This document shows, in pieces, positions 34,999-44,591 of a stretch of 64,000 nucleotides of DNA. The stretch is from Marinobacter sp. F4218 (GTDB lineage Bacteria; Pseudomonadota; Gammaproteobacteria; Pseudomonadales; Oleiphilaceae): assembly GCF_019443085.1 (NCBI RefSeq), contig NZ_JAHZIL010000002.1, positions 248,001-312,000 of the forward strand. Direction: 5' to 3'. How positions within the stretch are numbered: position 1 is the stretch's first letter; the number at the start of each line of letters is the position of its first letter. Position numbers and translations under genes: made by a program. A model generated the notes under the pieces. It was not told where the DNA came from. It worked only from the letters and a program-made list of their open reading frames with translations, and searched no databases.

Positions 34999-35826
34999 TT
35001 ACTCCTGGGACCTGGGTGAGTGGGCCTCGAACGCGTTTTGTGCGGCGCGTCCCCTGGGGCCATTAAAATAGTCCTGTATCCATGGGTCATCGGTGGCGGC
35101 AACCCGTTCCAGCCGATCCGCCACCAGGACTTTTTTCTGCGCCAGCACCGCAATCCGATCGCAGGTTGCGTACAGGGTGTCGAGATCGTGAGTCACCAGA
35201 AAGACTGTGAGTCCAAGGGCATCCCGAAGGGTCACAATGAGGCGGTCGAAGGCGGCCGCGCCAATCGGATCAAGACCCGCAGTGGGTTCGTCCAGAAACA
35301 GAACTTCCGGGTCCAGGGCTAGGGCCCGTGCCAGTGCCGCACGTTTGACCATGCCGCCGGACAGTTCCGCTGGATATTTAAGGGCCGCCTCGGGCGGCAA
35401 ACCCGTGAGTGCCAGTTTCATGCGGGCCAGGCGTTCCGCCTCCGGACGGCTCAGCCCGGCATGCTCGATCAGGGGAACGGCTATGTTTTCCTGAAGGTTC
35501 AGCGACGTGAAGAGCGCGCCACCCTGGAACAGAACGCCGAGTCGTTGTTCGACCAGGGAACGTTGCCTGGGCGGTAATTGTTCAAGGTCTTTATCGAACA
35601 CCCGAATATGGCCGGACGAGGGGGGATTAAGCCCAACGATGCTTCGCAGCAGAACCGTCTTACCGGTTCCGGATCCACCGACCACGCCGAGAATCTCGCC
35701 GTTCATCAGGTCGAGGTCCAGATCCTTGTGAATCACGTGAGTTCCAAACTGGTTGCACAGACCTCGCACCTGGATAACGGTTTCACCCACGGAGTCAGGA
35801 TGCGGTTCAAGCTGGTGATGTTTCAT
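34999..35826 (-). CDS. ABC transporter ATP-binding protein (MlaF-like)
   Basis: 275 residues. Walker A GGSGTGKT, signature LSGGMVKRAALARALALDPE and Walker B LFLDEPTAGLDP are all present. The ATPase drives lipid movement with the permease encoded 6 bases upstream and the MCE protein encoded 5 bases downstream. Confidence 0.93.
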   Translation of the reverse strand: MKHHQLEPHPDSVGETVIQVRGLCNQFGTHVIHKDLDLDLMNGEILGVVGGSGTGKTVLLRSIVGLNPPSSGHIRVFDKDLEQLPPRQRSLVEQRLGVLFQGGALFTSLNLQENIAVPLIEHAGLSRPEAERLARMKLALTGLPPEAALKYPAELSGGMVKRAALARALALDPEVLFLDEPTAGLDPIGAAAFDRLIVTLRDALGLTVFLVTHDLDTLYATCDRIAVLAQKKVLVADRLERVAATDDPWIQDYFNGPRGRAAQNAFEAHSPRSQE

Positions 35827-35832
35827 AAGCGC

Positions 35833-37011
35833 TTACCACCCCATCTCCATGAAGAACATCGCGGCGATCGAATCAAACAGAATTACCATGAAAATGGACT
35901 GAACCACACTTGAGGTGGTGTGCTCGCCAACCGATTGTGCGCTACCGCTGACCTTGAATCCCTCAAGGCAGCCGATGATAGCGATCAGGAATGCGAAAAT
36001 CGGTGCCTTTGAGAGTCCAACAAGAAAGTGGCGGAGTTCTGTGTCCCGTTCGACAATGGCCAAGAACTGTGCAGGATAAATGTCGAGTGACAGGGCACAG
36101 ACAGCAGCGCCTCCAGCGATACCTGCGATCATGCCAACAAAGGTGAGGATCGGGAGGCTCACCATCATTGCGAGCACCCGGGGCAGCACCAGAATTTCAA
36201 TGGGATTGAGGCCCAATGTCCGGATGGCATCAAGCTCTTCGTTGACCTTCATGGCGCCGATGTGGGCGGTAAAGGCGCTCGCGGTCCTGCCGGCCAGAAG
36301 GATCGCGGCCAGTAACACACCGAATTCCCGCAGGAATGAAAAGGTGACGAGGTTAACGGTGTAGATGGTCGCACCAAAACTCTCGAGTACAGTAGCACCG
36401 AGGAACGCGACGACTGCGCCCACCAGGAAGGTAAGCAGCGCTACGATCGGTAATGCGTTGAGCCCGGTTTCCTGGATGGCAGCCACAAAAGGTGTGATGC
36501 GCCAGCGCCAGGGTCGTGGCAGTACCCAGAAAAGGGTCGCCAATGTCTGGCCTATGAAACCGTTGAGGGTCTTGAGGAGCTGAAAGATTCCGTCGGTCTT
36601 CTCGCCGGTTTCGGCCAGGAAACGGGTCAACCTGGAAACCCGAGCGAGCTCTGGCTCGGGACGATTCGCCATGGCCGAACAGACGGCACACAGCAGCGCC
36701 GACTTTTCAGGGGAAACAGCGCCTTCCCGGGAAGCCAGGTCATGAAGGCGATCGGCGCCAAGCAGGGAAACCAGTTGAGACGCCCCGGCGGTATCCAGTC
36801 GTCCCAGGCCGGACAGGTTGAACGATTTGATGCGGGAGAGGTTCGTTAACGTGGAAGAGACGACCCCTTTAAGGTGCTCATAATCGGACAGCGTCCAGTC
36901 GCCACGAATGACGAGGGAAGTGCCGTCCACGACAGCTTCACCGGGGGTTGAAGCACTCGCCGCGAACACAGGGTTTTCCTCACTGGCGGGGCTGGTCACG
37001 TTAATTGACAA
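35833..37011 (-). CDS. MlaE-type permease with N-terminal STAS domain
   Basis: 392 residues. Residues 1-140 form a STAS-like domain (GDWTLSDYEHLKGV, FNLSGLGRLDTAGASQLVSLL); the rest is an MlaE permease with the landmarks FLREFGVLLAAILLAGRTASAFTA and MKVNEELDAIRTLGLNPIE. In Mla systems the STAS protein is often a separate subunit (MlaB); here it is fused. It is the first gene of the four-gene lipid transport operon. Confidence 0.93.
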   Translation of the reverse strand: MSINVTSPASEENPVFAASASTPGEAVVDGTSLVIRGDWTLSDYEHLKGVVSSTLTNLSRIKSFNLSGLGRLDTAGASQLVSLLGADRLHDLASREGAVSPEKSALLCAVCSAMANRPEPELARVSRLTRFLAETGEKTDGIFQLLKTLNGFIGQTLATLFWVLPRPWRWRITPFVAAIQETGLNALPIVALLTFLVGAVVAFLGATVLESFGATIYTVNLVTFSFLREFGVLLAAILLAGRTASAFTAHIGAMKVNEELDAIRTLGLNPIEILVLPRVLAMMVSLPILTFVGMIAGIAGGAAVCALSLDIYPAQFLAIVERDTELRHFLVGLSKAPIFAFLIAIIGCLEGFKVSGSAQSVGEHTTSSVVQSIFMVILFDSIAAMFFMEMGW

Positions 37012-37141
37012 TCCATTGTTTGTTTTACCGTCTATTCACAAGCTTAGAGACTCCTGCGAGTATCTGCCAGTGAGGGCTATGTAACCTGTCGAACAAATAT
37101 TGGTCAGAAATCGATATAAAACATAAAGTTGAAAAAATAGG

Positions 37142-37169
37142 TTGACGAAAACGGCCGAATCCGTAGAAT
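37142..37169 (+). promoter_or_regulatory. Promoter of the tRNA-Gly/tRNA-Cys unit
   Basis: TTGACG (37142-37147), 16-base spacer, TAGAAT (37164-37169), followed by a GC-rich discriminator (ACGCCC), as in stringently controlled tRNA promoters. The tRNA begins 17 bases after the -10. Confidence 0.75.
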
Positions 37170-37186
37170 ACGCCCTCGTTGACCAA

Positions 37187-37262
37187 GCGGGAATAGCTCA
37201 GTTGGTAGAGCACAACCTTGCCAAGGTTGGGGTCGCGAGTTCGAATCTCGTTTCCCGCTCCA
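37187..37262 (+). tRNA. tRNA-Gly(GCC)
   Basis: 76 bases including encoded CCA. The acceptor arm GCGGGAA pairs with TTCCCGC, the anticodon loop is CTTGCCAAG, and the T loop is GTTCGAATC. All four arms fold. Confidence 0.97.
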
Positions 37263-37330
37263 ACTCAACACAGTCTCTCACAGCCCACCTGAGAGCATGA
37301 AAGTCCGAAGATTCCTGATGGACTTTTACC

Positions 37331-37404
37331 GGCGCGGTGGCAGAGTGGTTATGCAGCGGACTGCAACTCCGTGTACGCCGGTTCGATTCCGACCCGCGCC
37401 TCCA
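37331..37404 (+). tRNA. tRNA-Cys(GCA)
   Basis: 74 bases including encoded CCA. The acceptor GGCGCGG pairs with CCGCGCC, the anticodon is GCA in ACTGCAACT, and the T loop is GTTCGATTC. It lies 68 bases after tRNA-Gly, the glyW-cysT order. Confidence 0.97.
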
Positions 37405-37587
37405 TTATTTCTCCATGTAGTTACTCCACCCAAGCATTCCTTCACTGGCTTGCGTCTGTCGACGTTTGGTCGGTCCTGACCTGTTTCCCTGAAACTCTGA
37501 CGACTTTGTTTGTCGCATCGCATCTGTAAAGTGTTCGCGGGTAGTCTAGAATGGCGCGAAAATTCCCAGATCTCTCAGGAAGATAAA

Positions 37588-38709
37588 ATGCCAAAGTTTT
37601 TGCATACGGCAGACTGGCAGATGGGCCGGGCGTTTACCCGTTTCGAAACGGAAGACGGTGCGGCCCTGGTCGAGGCCCGGTTCGAGGCCATTGAAACGCT
37701 TGCACGGCTGGCCAATGAGCATCACTGCGATGCGGTTCTGGTAGCCGGTGACGTTTTTGATGCACAAACGGTGTCCGACCGCACCATTCGGCGGGTATTC
37801 AACGCCACAAAGGGATTTGTCGGACCCTGGGTCATGCTTCCGGGTAACCACGACGCCGCACTCGCCGAGAGCGTGTGGACGAGAGCCCAGCGCCTGGGCG
37901 CGGTACCGGAGAATGTACATCTCGCGCTTCAGCCCGGCGTGATCAGTCTGGAACCCGAGCGCCTCAGCGTCCTCTGCGCGCCGTTGACCCAGCGCCACAC
38001 CTATGGTGATCTGACCGCGCCCTTCAACGGTTACGAGACGCCGGAAGGTTCCATCAGAATCGGCCTGGCCCACGGCAGTGTCCAGGGCCTGTTGCCGGAC
38101 GAGATTGATTCCACCAACCCCATCGCGCCGAACCGTGCTGAAGCCAGCAGGCTCGACTACCTCGCCCTGGGCGACTGGCACGGCACCAAACAGATTGATG
38201 AGCGCACCTGGTACAGCGGGACGCCCGAGCCGGAACGGTTTCGCAACAACGAAGCGGGCAATGCCCTGATCGTTGATGTGTCCGAGCCAGGGGCAACCCC
38301 AACAGTGACTCAACTACCAACCGGGCGGTATCAATGGCACCAATGGCGGGAAACTCTCGCAGTTCAGTCCGATCTTGAACAGTTGCTGGAACGTTTGAAC
38401 ACCTTGCCCGAATCTGCTGTTGTTGATCTGCGCCTTGAAGGCTCGGTGACCCTGGCCGGCGAGGAAACCCTGTTGAAGGCGTTGTCGGTCGCAGAAGCAC
38501 GATTCCGCAGCCTTCGCTGCGAGCGAAGTGGGCTTCAGCTTGCCCCGACCGACGAAGACATCGCGGCTCTGAAGGCCGATGGCTACGTGGGCGAAGTAGT
38601 TGAGAGCCTGCGCGATCGGCAAGAAGACGCGCAGGATGACTCCGCCCGGGATGCGCTGGCAATCCTGGCGGGGTTACTGCGTGAGCGTGAACAGGAGGCG
38701 GGGCAATGA
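37588..38709 (+). CDS. SbcD/YhaO-like metallophosphoesterase nuclease
   Basis: 373 residues from ATG 37588 (AGGAAG upstream; the frame runs further but without a site). Calcineurin-type metal-binding motifs: HTADWQMG, AGDVFDA, LPGNHDA and LAHGSV. It is the nuclease partner of the SMC-like ATPase encoded next, with a 4-base ATGA overlap; the pair resembles SbcCD or YhaON and should process DNA ends or hairpins. Confidence 0.87.
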   Translation: MPKFLHTADWQMGRAFTRFETEDGAALVEARFEAIETLARLANEHHCDAVLVAGDVFDAQTVSDRTIRRVFNATKGFVGPWVMLPGNHDAALAESVWTRAQRLGAVPENVHLALQPGVISLEPERLSVLCAPLTQRHTYGDLTAPFNGYETPEGSIRIGLAHGSVQGLLPDEIDSTNPIAPNRAEASRLDYLALGDWHGTKQIDERTWYSGTPEPERFRNNEAGNALIVDVSEPGATPTVTQLPTGRYQWHQWRETLAVQSDLEQLLERLNTLPESAVVDLRLEGSVTLAGEETLLKALSVAEARFRSLRCERSGLQLAPTDEDIAALKADGYVGEVVESLRDRQEDAQDDSARDALAILAGLLREREQEAGQ

Positions 38710-41345
38710 AGCTGCAGCGAATGCGCATTGAACAGCTGCGCCAGTTCCGCAAACCCTTTGTTCTGGACAACCTGCAGCCGGGCCTCAACCTGATTCACGG
38801 CCCCAATGAGTCCGGTAAAAGCACGCTGGTACGGGCCATCCGTGCTGCGTTTTTCGAACGCTATCGGTCAACAGCCGTGGACGACCTGCGCCCGTGGGGC
38901 GACTCCGCCGCGGCGCCCACCATTGAGCTGGATTTTGAGCACGACAACCGCGCTTGGCGGCTCACCAAAAGCTTTCTGCAGCGTAAACGCTGCGACCTGG
39001 TTGTTGGCACCGAGTCCTACAGTGAAGACGATGCGGAAGAAAAACTGGCTGAACTGCTGGGCTACCAGTACCCGAAACGTGGCGCCAGCAAAGCCGAGCA
39101 CTGGGGCATACCGGGACTATTGTGGGTCGAGCAGGGCACCGGGCAGGACATCGAACAGGCTATAGAACACGCCGGCGATCATCTGAAATCCGCCCTGAAT
39201 TCCATGGTCGGAGAGGTGGCCAGTTCCGGGGGCGATGACCTGATCGAGACCGTCCGCAGCCAGCGGGACATCCTGCTGACCGGAACCGGCAAGCCCCGGG
39301 GCGATTATCTGAAACTGGAAAAAGACCGCGCCCAGCACCAACTTGAAATCGAAGAGCTGAAGGAGCGAGTTCATAAATACCAGGAACAGGTCGACCGGCT
39401 TGGCAAACTGACCCAGGACTATGAGCAGGCGGAAGCCGAGCGGCCCTGGGAAGACGCTCAACGCCATCTGGAGGAAGCCCGGGCGCGCTATCAAAAGGTT
39501 GAACGACTGGAGCAGGAGCAAAACCAGGAGAAGGCCACGTTTGCCCAGCAGCAGCAAAACCATCGATTGTTGCAGCAGAACAAAGAGCATCTGGAAGGGC
39601 TCAGTCGCCAGTTGGAGAGCCGAAAGGCAGAGCTGGATCGCGCTGAGCATGACCTCTCCGTGGCTCAAGCACAAACGCCGGCCGTCACAGGCCGTTTAGC
39701 CGAAGCCAGAACCGCCTACGAGCAAGCGGAAAAGCAACGGAAACTCTCGGGTTTGCTGCAAACCCGGGAGCGGCTGGAGCAGGATCTGAGACGGCTTGAA
39801 CAGCAACAACAAGTGATCAGCCAGAACCTCGCCAAAGCCAGGGAATACCAACGGCAGTTGGAGCAAGCCAGGCAGCAGGCCAGGGAAAACCGGATCGATT
39901 CAGAGTTGGTCAAAAAACTGCGAGCAACCGGGAGTCAACTGAACGAAGAAACCATTCGTTCACAGACCATCGCCACCCGATTGAGCTGGAAACTGGACGC
40001 TGACGCATCACTGACGCTGAACAACGAACCGCTTGTCGGGCAAGGCGAACAGCAGCTGCTGGAAGAATCGACATTGGTTATTCCCGGTGTGGGCACCCTG
40101 GGCATAACACCCGGCGGGGAAGAACTGGCCAGCACCCGGAGGAAGCTCAAAGCGCTCGAGGAAAACCTGGAAGAACAGCTGAAGACCCTTGGCGTGGAAT
40201 CGGTGAAACGGGCAGAGGATCGTCTTTCCGCGTTCGAAAGTGCCGAAAGTGTCGTAAAGCACGCGGAAGATCTGTTCAAAACCGTGGCCCCGGCAGGCCT
40301 CGAGCAACTTGTCTTTGAACAAAGCGAGGCCGAAAGCGAACTGGAAAAGGCCAGGAAACAATTGGAATCCACGCCGAAACCGGACTCGAACGAAACAGTT
40401 CCCACCCTGGAGGAAGCCGAGGCCGCGTTTAACCAGGCCAGCGCCGCCCTGGATAAAGCGGAATCCGATGAGCGAGCGCATCAGTCCAGGCTGTCGGCCC
40501 TGAAGCAGGCCCGGGACAATGCCAAAACGGAATGGCAGCGGCTGGCGGATGAAGAAAAGAGCCCGGAACGCCAACAGCAACTTCGCCAGATAACCACCGA
40601 TCTGGCAAACCTCGAAAAGCAGCAGGCCGAACTGGAAGCCAGCCTCGAGCGCCGCGAACGGGAAATTCGCGATGCCCGCCCAGAATTTCTCCGACAGGAC
40701 ATCGAGCGCTACCAGAATGCGGTCAACCAGCTGCGCCAAACCCAGGAGAACCGGGGGCGAGAACTGCGCGATATCAAAGTCAGGCTGGAAGCCTGGGGCG
40801 CGGAGGGGCTCGAAGAACAGCTCAATGAGAAAGAGGCGGAATTCGACCAGTGCAATCGCCGCTACGAGGAACTGCACCGGCGCGCCCAGGCGCTGGATCT
40901 ACTGCTCCATCTGCTCACCGAAAAACGCCAGGCCCTGACACGCCGCCTCCAGGCGCCCCTGCAAAAGAACCTCAACCACTATCTCTCTGTGCTTTTCCCG
41001 GAAGCCTCGCTGGAAGTGGATGAACAGCTACGGCCCGGCACCTTCAGCCGGGGCACCGAGCTTGGGCTGATCACCGAACTGAGCTTTGGCGCCCGGGAAC
41101 AGATGGGCCTGATCAGCCGTCTGGCCTACGCCGATCTGCTGCGGGAAGCCGGAAGGCCAACGCTGGTCATCCTGGACGACACCCTGGTGCACACTGACAG
41201 CGACCGCCTGGAAGACATGAAACGGATCCTCTTCGATGCGGCCAGCCGGCATCAGATACTGCTGTTTACCTGCCATCCGGAGAAGTGGCAGGACTTGGGG
41301 GTGCCGCCTGTGGATATTCAGGCGTCGAAGGAGTTGGGGACTTAG
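38706..41345 (+). CDS. SbcC/YhaN-like SMC-type ATPase
   Basis: 879 residues. Walker A is in GPNESGKSTLVRAIRAAFFE (residues about 34-53), long coiled coils rich in Gln and Glu span roughly 190-420 and 510-760, and the C-terminal ATPase half has SFGAREQMGLISRLAYADLL and Walker B LVILDDTLVHTD. No zinc-hook CxxC is visible at the coil apex, which differs from SbcC and is closer to YhaN-like proteins. It acts with the preceding nuclease. Confidence 0.87.
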   Translation: MKLQRMRIEQLRQFRKPFVLDNLQPGLNLIHGPNESGKSTLVRAIRAAFFERYRSTAVDDLRPWGDSAAAPTIELDFEHDNRAWRLTKSFLQRKRCDLVVGTESYSEDDAEEKLAELLGYQYPKRGASKAEHWGIPGLLWVEQGTGQDIEQAIEHAGDHLKSALNSMVGEVASSGGDDLIETVRSQRDILLTGTGKPRGDYLKLEKDRAQHQLEIEELKERVHKYQEQVDRLGKLTQDYEQAEAERPWEDAQRHLEEARARYQKVERLEQEQNQEKATFAQQQQNHRLLQQNKEHLEGLSRQLESRKAELDRAEHDLSVAQAQTPAVTGRLAEARTAYEQAEKQRKLSGLLQTRERLEQDLRRLEQQQQVISQNLAKAREYQRQLEQARQQARENRIDSELVKKLRATGSQLNEETIRSQTIATRLSWKLDADASLTLNNEPLVGQGEQQLLEESTLVIPGVGTLGITPGGEELASTRRKLKALEENLEEQLKTLGVESVKRAEDRLSAFESAESVVKHAEDLFKTVAPAGLEQLVFEQSEAESELEKARKQLESTPKPDSNETVPTLEEAEAAFNQASAALDKAESDERAHQSRLSALKQARDNAKTEWQRLADEEKSPERQQQLRQITTDLANLEKQQAELEASLERREREIRDARPEFLRQDIERYQNAVNQLRQTQENRGRELRDIKVRLEAWGAEGLEEQLNEKEAEFDQCNRRYEELHRRAQALDLLLHLLTEKRQALTRRLQAPLQKNLNHYLSVLFPEASLEVDEQLRPGTFSRGTELGLITELSFGAREQMGLISRLAYADLLREAGRPTLVILDDTLVHTDSDRLEDMKRILFDAASRHQILLFTCHPEKWQDLGVPPVDIQASKELGT

Positions 41346-42200
41346 AACCTAAAAAGTCTTTGACTGACGCGGCGCAGCTCCATGACAAAGGCGGTAACAA
41401 ACGAACCGATAAACGCTCTCAGTGGTGGCGTTCCGGTAAGCGAACCTAGCGTGATCTGGCGATGGTTGCGGGAGAGGAAATTGAAAAAATTCCTGACAAG
41501 CCTAGAGGGGCACCCCTGCTCCCTGGTTACGACGGTTAAAAACCGGTATTCGTTGGTTACTATTGGAGGAGTGGCGAGCCGGCACCTCTCAGTGACCATA
41601 TCGCACGCTTGGATTACAGCGTAGCCGGCAAGCACGGTGGAAGCCTGTGTGCCTACCGGTCTGATGGTGAATCTGTACGGAATAATGAAAAATTTGTTTG
41701 GGTAGAAGGCGCTAAAATCTAGCTCTAAAAAATTGATTTTCTGATGTATTTACGTGAATTAACAGACTCGAATTTGCCGTAACTAACGCAAGCGGTTATA
41801 ACGTTAGGACAGTTCGGAAACGCAGATGTCGAGGCACAAAAAAGTAGGCATTTAGGAAAATTCAAAGCCCATATTGAAAAAATATTGGCTGTGTTTCTTT
41901 GTGGAAATGTGAGGCTCAGATTTCAAAGCTAAACAGATGCGCGCAAGTAGTGAGCGGAGTGATGGGCATTTTTGTCCACGTAGTAAGCGAAACACTGGTT
42001 GTCGATCACAAGACTGATATAGAAGCTCGATTTTTTTTCAGGGACACTTTCTTCGGTATAGGAACGTGATGAGTGCGCCATTGGTAACAGTTGGTTGGAA
42101 TTGAAGTAGGGATGTCAACTGGTCTTAAAGGTCTCTGCAGGCCTAATTGGCCACTGCAATTGGCATCTAGCGGTATCGGAAAGTAGGGAGCTTTAAGAGC
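41346..42200. other. Gene-free junction between SbcCD-like genes and the Dnd island
   Basis: About 850 bases in which I find no gene with recognisable content; short frames on both strands look random. A GTTATAACGTTAGGA motif near 41790-41810 faintly recalls cassette-end sequences. The composition becomes more AT-rich rightwards. The promoter for the plus-strand operon should be here, but no clear -35/-10 pair stands out. Confidence 0.5.
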
Positions 42201-44591
42201 GTGAGCGGCGTGACTGACTACAACGTACTGGATATTCTAGAGCGCGAGCCAGTGAGTAATCGGCTACGTAATGCATTGAACAGGGCTTATCAACAAGGGG
42301 AAATGCCCTTCGAGACACTTCTAGAGTATAGCCAGACTAAAGAAGAGACGATTCAACGCCTCCACAGACTCCCTAATGTTGGAAAAAAAACGATAAACGA
42401 ACTAATCGGCTTGCTTGACAAGTACTGCCAGGACTTGCCCGGAGCCATCTCAACCATTTCAGGAGAGCTCCTCATACCCGATGCATTTAAGAGCGTCAGT
42501 ATTGTCGCATTTATCAGGTCGACGGATTGCAGCGTGAGGTTAGAAAATGCGCTAATCGGCGCGATTGAAAGAAATGAATTTCCTGCCGAGTCTTTGGGAG
42601 ATCTCGAAGGCAAGAGCGTTCAAGCGCTGAAGAGTGAACTGCATCGAGTGCAGAACCTGGGCCGGAAATCTGTCGAAGAATTTTTGGACCTTTTGAACAC
42701 AATTTCACCTGAGTCTGCTGAAGGCCTTGATTCCCAAACTGGAGATCAAGCTGGCGGTCATCCTCAGTCCGATAAAATTGATTGGGCGGCTCACTATTTA
42801 TCCCTGCTCGAAAAAGAGCGCTATGGCGACATTACTGTAGAGGAAATAATAAGAAAAATGCCGGGCCGCTCGAAGAACGAAGATAAGCTTCTCAAAACAC
42901 TCAATCGGGAAAATGCAGGTATTCCACTCTCTCAAGTGTTAGCTTCGAGCAGTGGTAAGTTAGATGAAATCTCTACATTACTCATTGCGGATACAAAGCT
43001 TACATCAGAGCTTGAGTCTATATTAATGGATTTTTACCAATTTTTGTTCAGAAAGAGTAATCTCAAATTTAATCACGAAGAATACTTTTTACATGACTTT
43101 TCCGCTCTAAATGAAAAAGAATCTAAAATATTATTGTCACGATCTGGTGCCGATAAGACGACTCTTGAGGAGCTTGGAAAAGAGTTTGGGCTTACCAGAG
43201 AGAGGGTCCGCCAAATAGAGTCAAAGGCGCTAAAAAAATATATTAAGGCTAACCGGGTGGGGCTTCTAAGCCTATCTGAAGACATTGAAAAATATGTTAA
43301 AGCTACAAAAGGTGTTTTGCCTGTTAATGTATTGAAAAGTTTGTATGGGATCTCAAAAGATAAACTAGAAGTTGTATTGAATCTTGTTATACCTGAGAAC
43401 GATGATTCATATCTTTCAAGAGATGGTGATTACCTGGTCACTAGCGGATTCAGAGAATGTCAAGAGAAAGTATTCGGAAAAATAGAAGCATCTATATACC
43501 GTCAAGCAGGACTTGGTAGAAAAATAACCCTACAGAGCATAGAGGGCGTTAATAGCCAAATATTGCGATACTTTCTATATTTTTTTAATAAAAAGTTCTC
43601 TTTAAACAAGGACGGAGAGATTGCACTCTCCATTAACTCTGCATCGGAACGAGCGCGTATTGTTTTGGCTATTGCTGGTCAGCCAATCCATACCAGTGAG
43701 GCTACAAGGCTTTACAAAACCATATTTAAAATGGAAACGACAGAGCATAATCTAGGGTCAACCTTTAACCGGCTGCCAGATGCACTTATTGTGGGGCCAG
43801 GGACCTTTGCGCTGTATTCTCATTTGAGTTTGAATATCGAAGACATTGAACGAATTAAAAAGGAAGCTTTTGAGTTAATAAAAAATAGGGGCCAGTATTT
43901 AAGTTCAAGAATTATTTATGAGCATGTGCGTCGAGTGTGTCCCGATTTGCCCTTGAGAGAGTCTTATTTCAATTATTACCTTGTACATGGAGTGCTTCAG
44001 GACGATGGACAGTACCAAATTAAAAAGGGGTTTATGGTGGGGTTACCGAGTTTCGGTGATCATCTCTCTCTTGAGTCAGAGATTGAAGGGATCGTGGAAA
44101 ACCATGGACCTGTGACTATCACAGAGGTTATTGACTTGCTCCGCCCCACCAGAGGCGAGTTAACTAATGGCTCAGTGAGGAACACCTTAGTGTGCTCCGA
44201 TAAGATTTTCTTGACCTCCGAACAACGAAAATGGGATGTTGCGGAACGCGTCTTCAATAACGCCTCTGATATTCGAAAGCTGAAAATCGCGATCAGACTG
44301 GCCGCGTATAAGGAACAAGTTGCGTTATCGTCTGTTTATAACCGAATTAGGTCGACCGGTGTTGATTACGGAATTGGAACCATTCTTTCCGTTATATGGA
44401 AGGATCCGGAAACAAAGCGGGACGGTGATTACATTGGGTTCTTCGGGGCCGACACCGAGCTAGAAAACTATTATGAGACAGGCGAGCCCAGGGCGTTAGC
44501 TCAACTGGATTATCGGCATTATTCTGTGGAGAGATCTATTGATACCGCCATTCTAGATTCTTTGGTGAGGGAGTTTGATCTGAATGTTTAA
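42201..44591 (+). CDS. Alpha-CTD-like/sigma region 4 multi-HTH protein of the Dnd island
   Basis: 796 residues from GTG 42201. Two helix-hairpin-helix units resemble the RNA polymerase alpha C-terminal domain: residues 18-75 (RLPNVGKKTINELIGLL) and 112-167 (VQNLGRKSVEEFLDLL). Residues 301-350 match sigma-70 region 4 (LNEKESKILLSRSG ... TLEELGKEFGLTRERVRQIE). Residues 481-540, 547-610 and 625-680 look like winged-helix or HARE-type modules (SERARIVLAIAGQPIHTSEA; VENHGPVTITEVIDLL). It has no core-binding sigma region 2. I infer a DNA-binding sensor or transcription-linked factor for the restriction arm. The stop overlaps the next start by 8 bases. Its function has not been assigned to my knowledge. 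Confidence 0.75.
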   Translation: MSGVTDYNVLDILEREPVSNRLRNALNRAYQQGEMPFETLLEYSQTKEETIQRLHRLPNVGKKTINELIGLLDKYCQDLPGAISTISGELLIPDAFKSVSIVAFIRSTDCSVRLENALIGAIERNEFPAESLGDLEGKSVQALKSELHRVQNLGRKSVEEFLDLLNTISPESAEGLDSQTGDQAGGHPQSDKIDWAAHYLSLLEKERYGDITVEEIIRKMPGRSKNEDKLLKTLNRENAGIPLSQVLASSSGKLDEISTLLIADTKLTSELESILMDFYQFLFRKSNLKFNHEEYFLHDFSALNEKESKILLSRSGADKTTLEELGKEFGLTRERVRQIESKALKKYIKANRVGLLSLSEDIEKYVKATKGVLPVNVLKSLYGISKDKLEVVLNLVIPENDDSYLSRDGDYLVTSGFRECQEKVFGKIEASIYRQAGLGRKITLQSIEGVNSQILRYFLYFFNKKFSLNKDGEIALSINSASERARIVLAIAGQPIHTSEATRLYKTIFKMETTEHNLGSTFNRLPDALIVGPGTFALYSHLSLNIEDIERIKKEAFELIKNRGQYLSSRIIYEHVRRVCPDLPLRESYFNYYLVHGVLQDDGQYQIKKGFMVGLPSFGDHLSLESEIEGIVENHGPVTITEVIDLLRPTRGELTNGSVRNTLVCSDKIFLTSEQRKWDVAERVFNNASDIRKLKIAIRLAAYKEQVALSSVYNRIRSTGVDYGIGTILSVIWKDPETKRDGDYIGFFGADTELENYYETGEPRALAQLDYRHYSVERSIDTAILDSLVREFDLNV

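Noticed and set aside
41382..41635. Overlapping frames on both strands after the SbcC-like gene
   Set aside because: Neither product resembles a protein family, and the two cannot both be real; composition looks non-coding.
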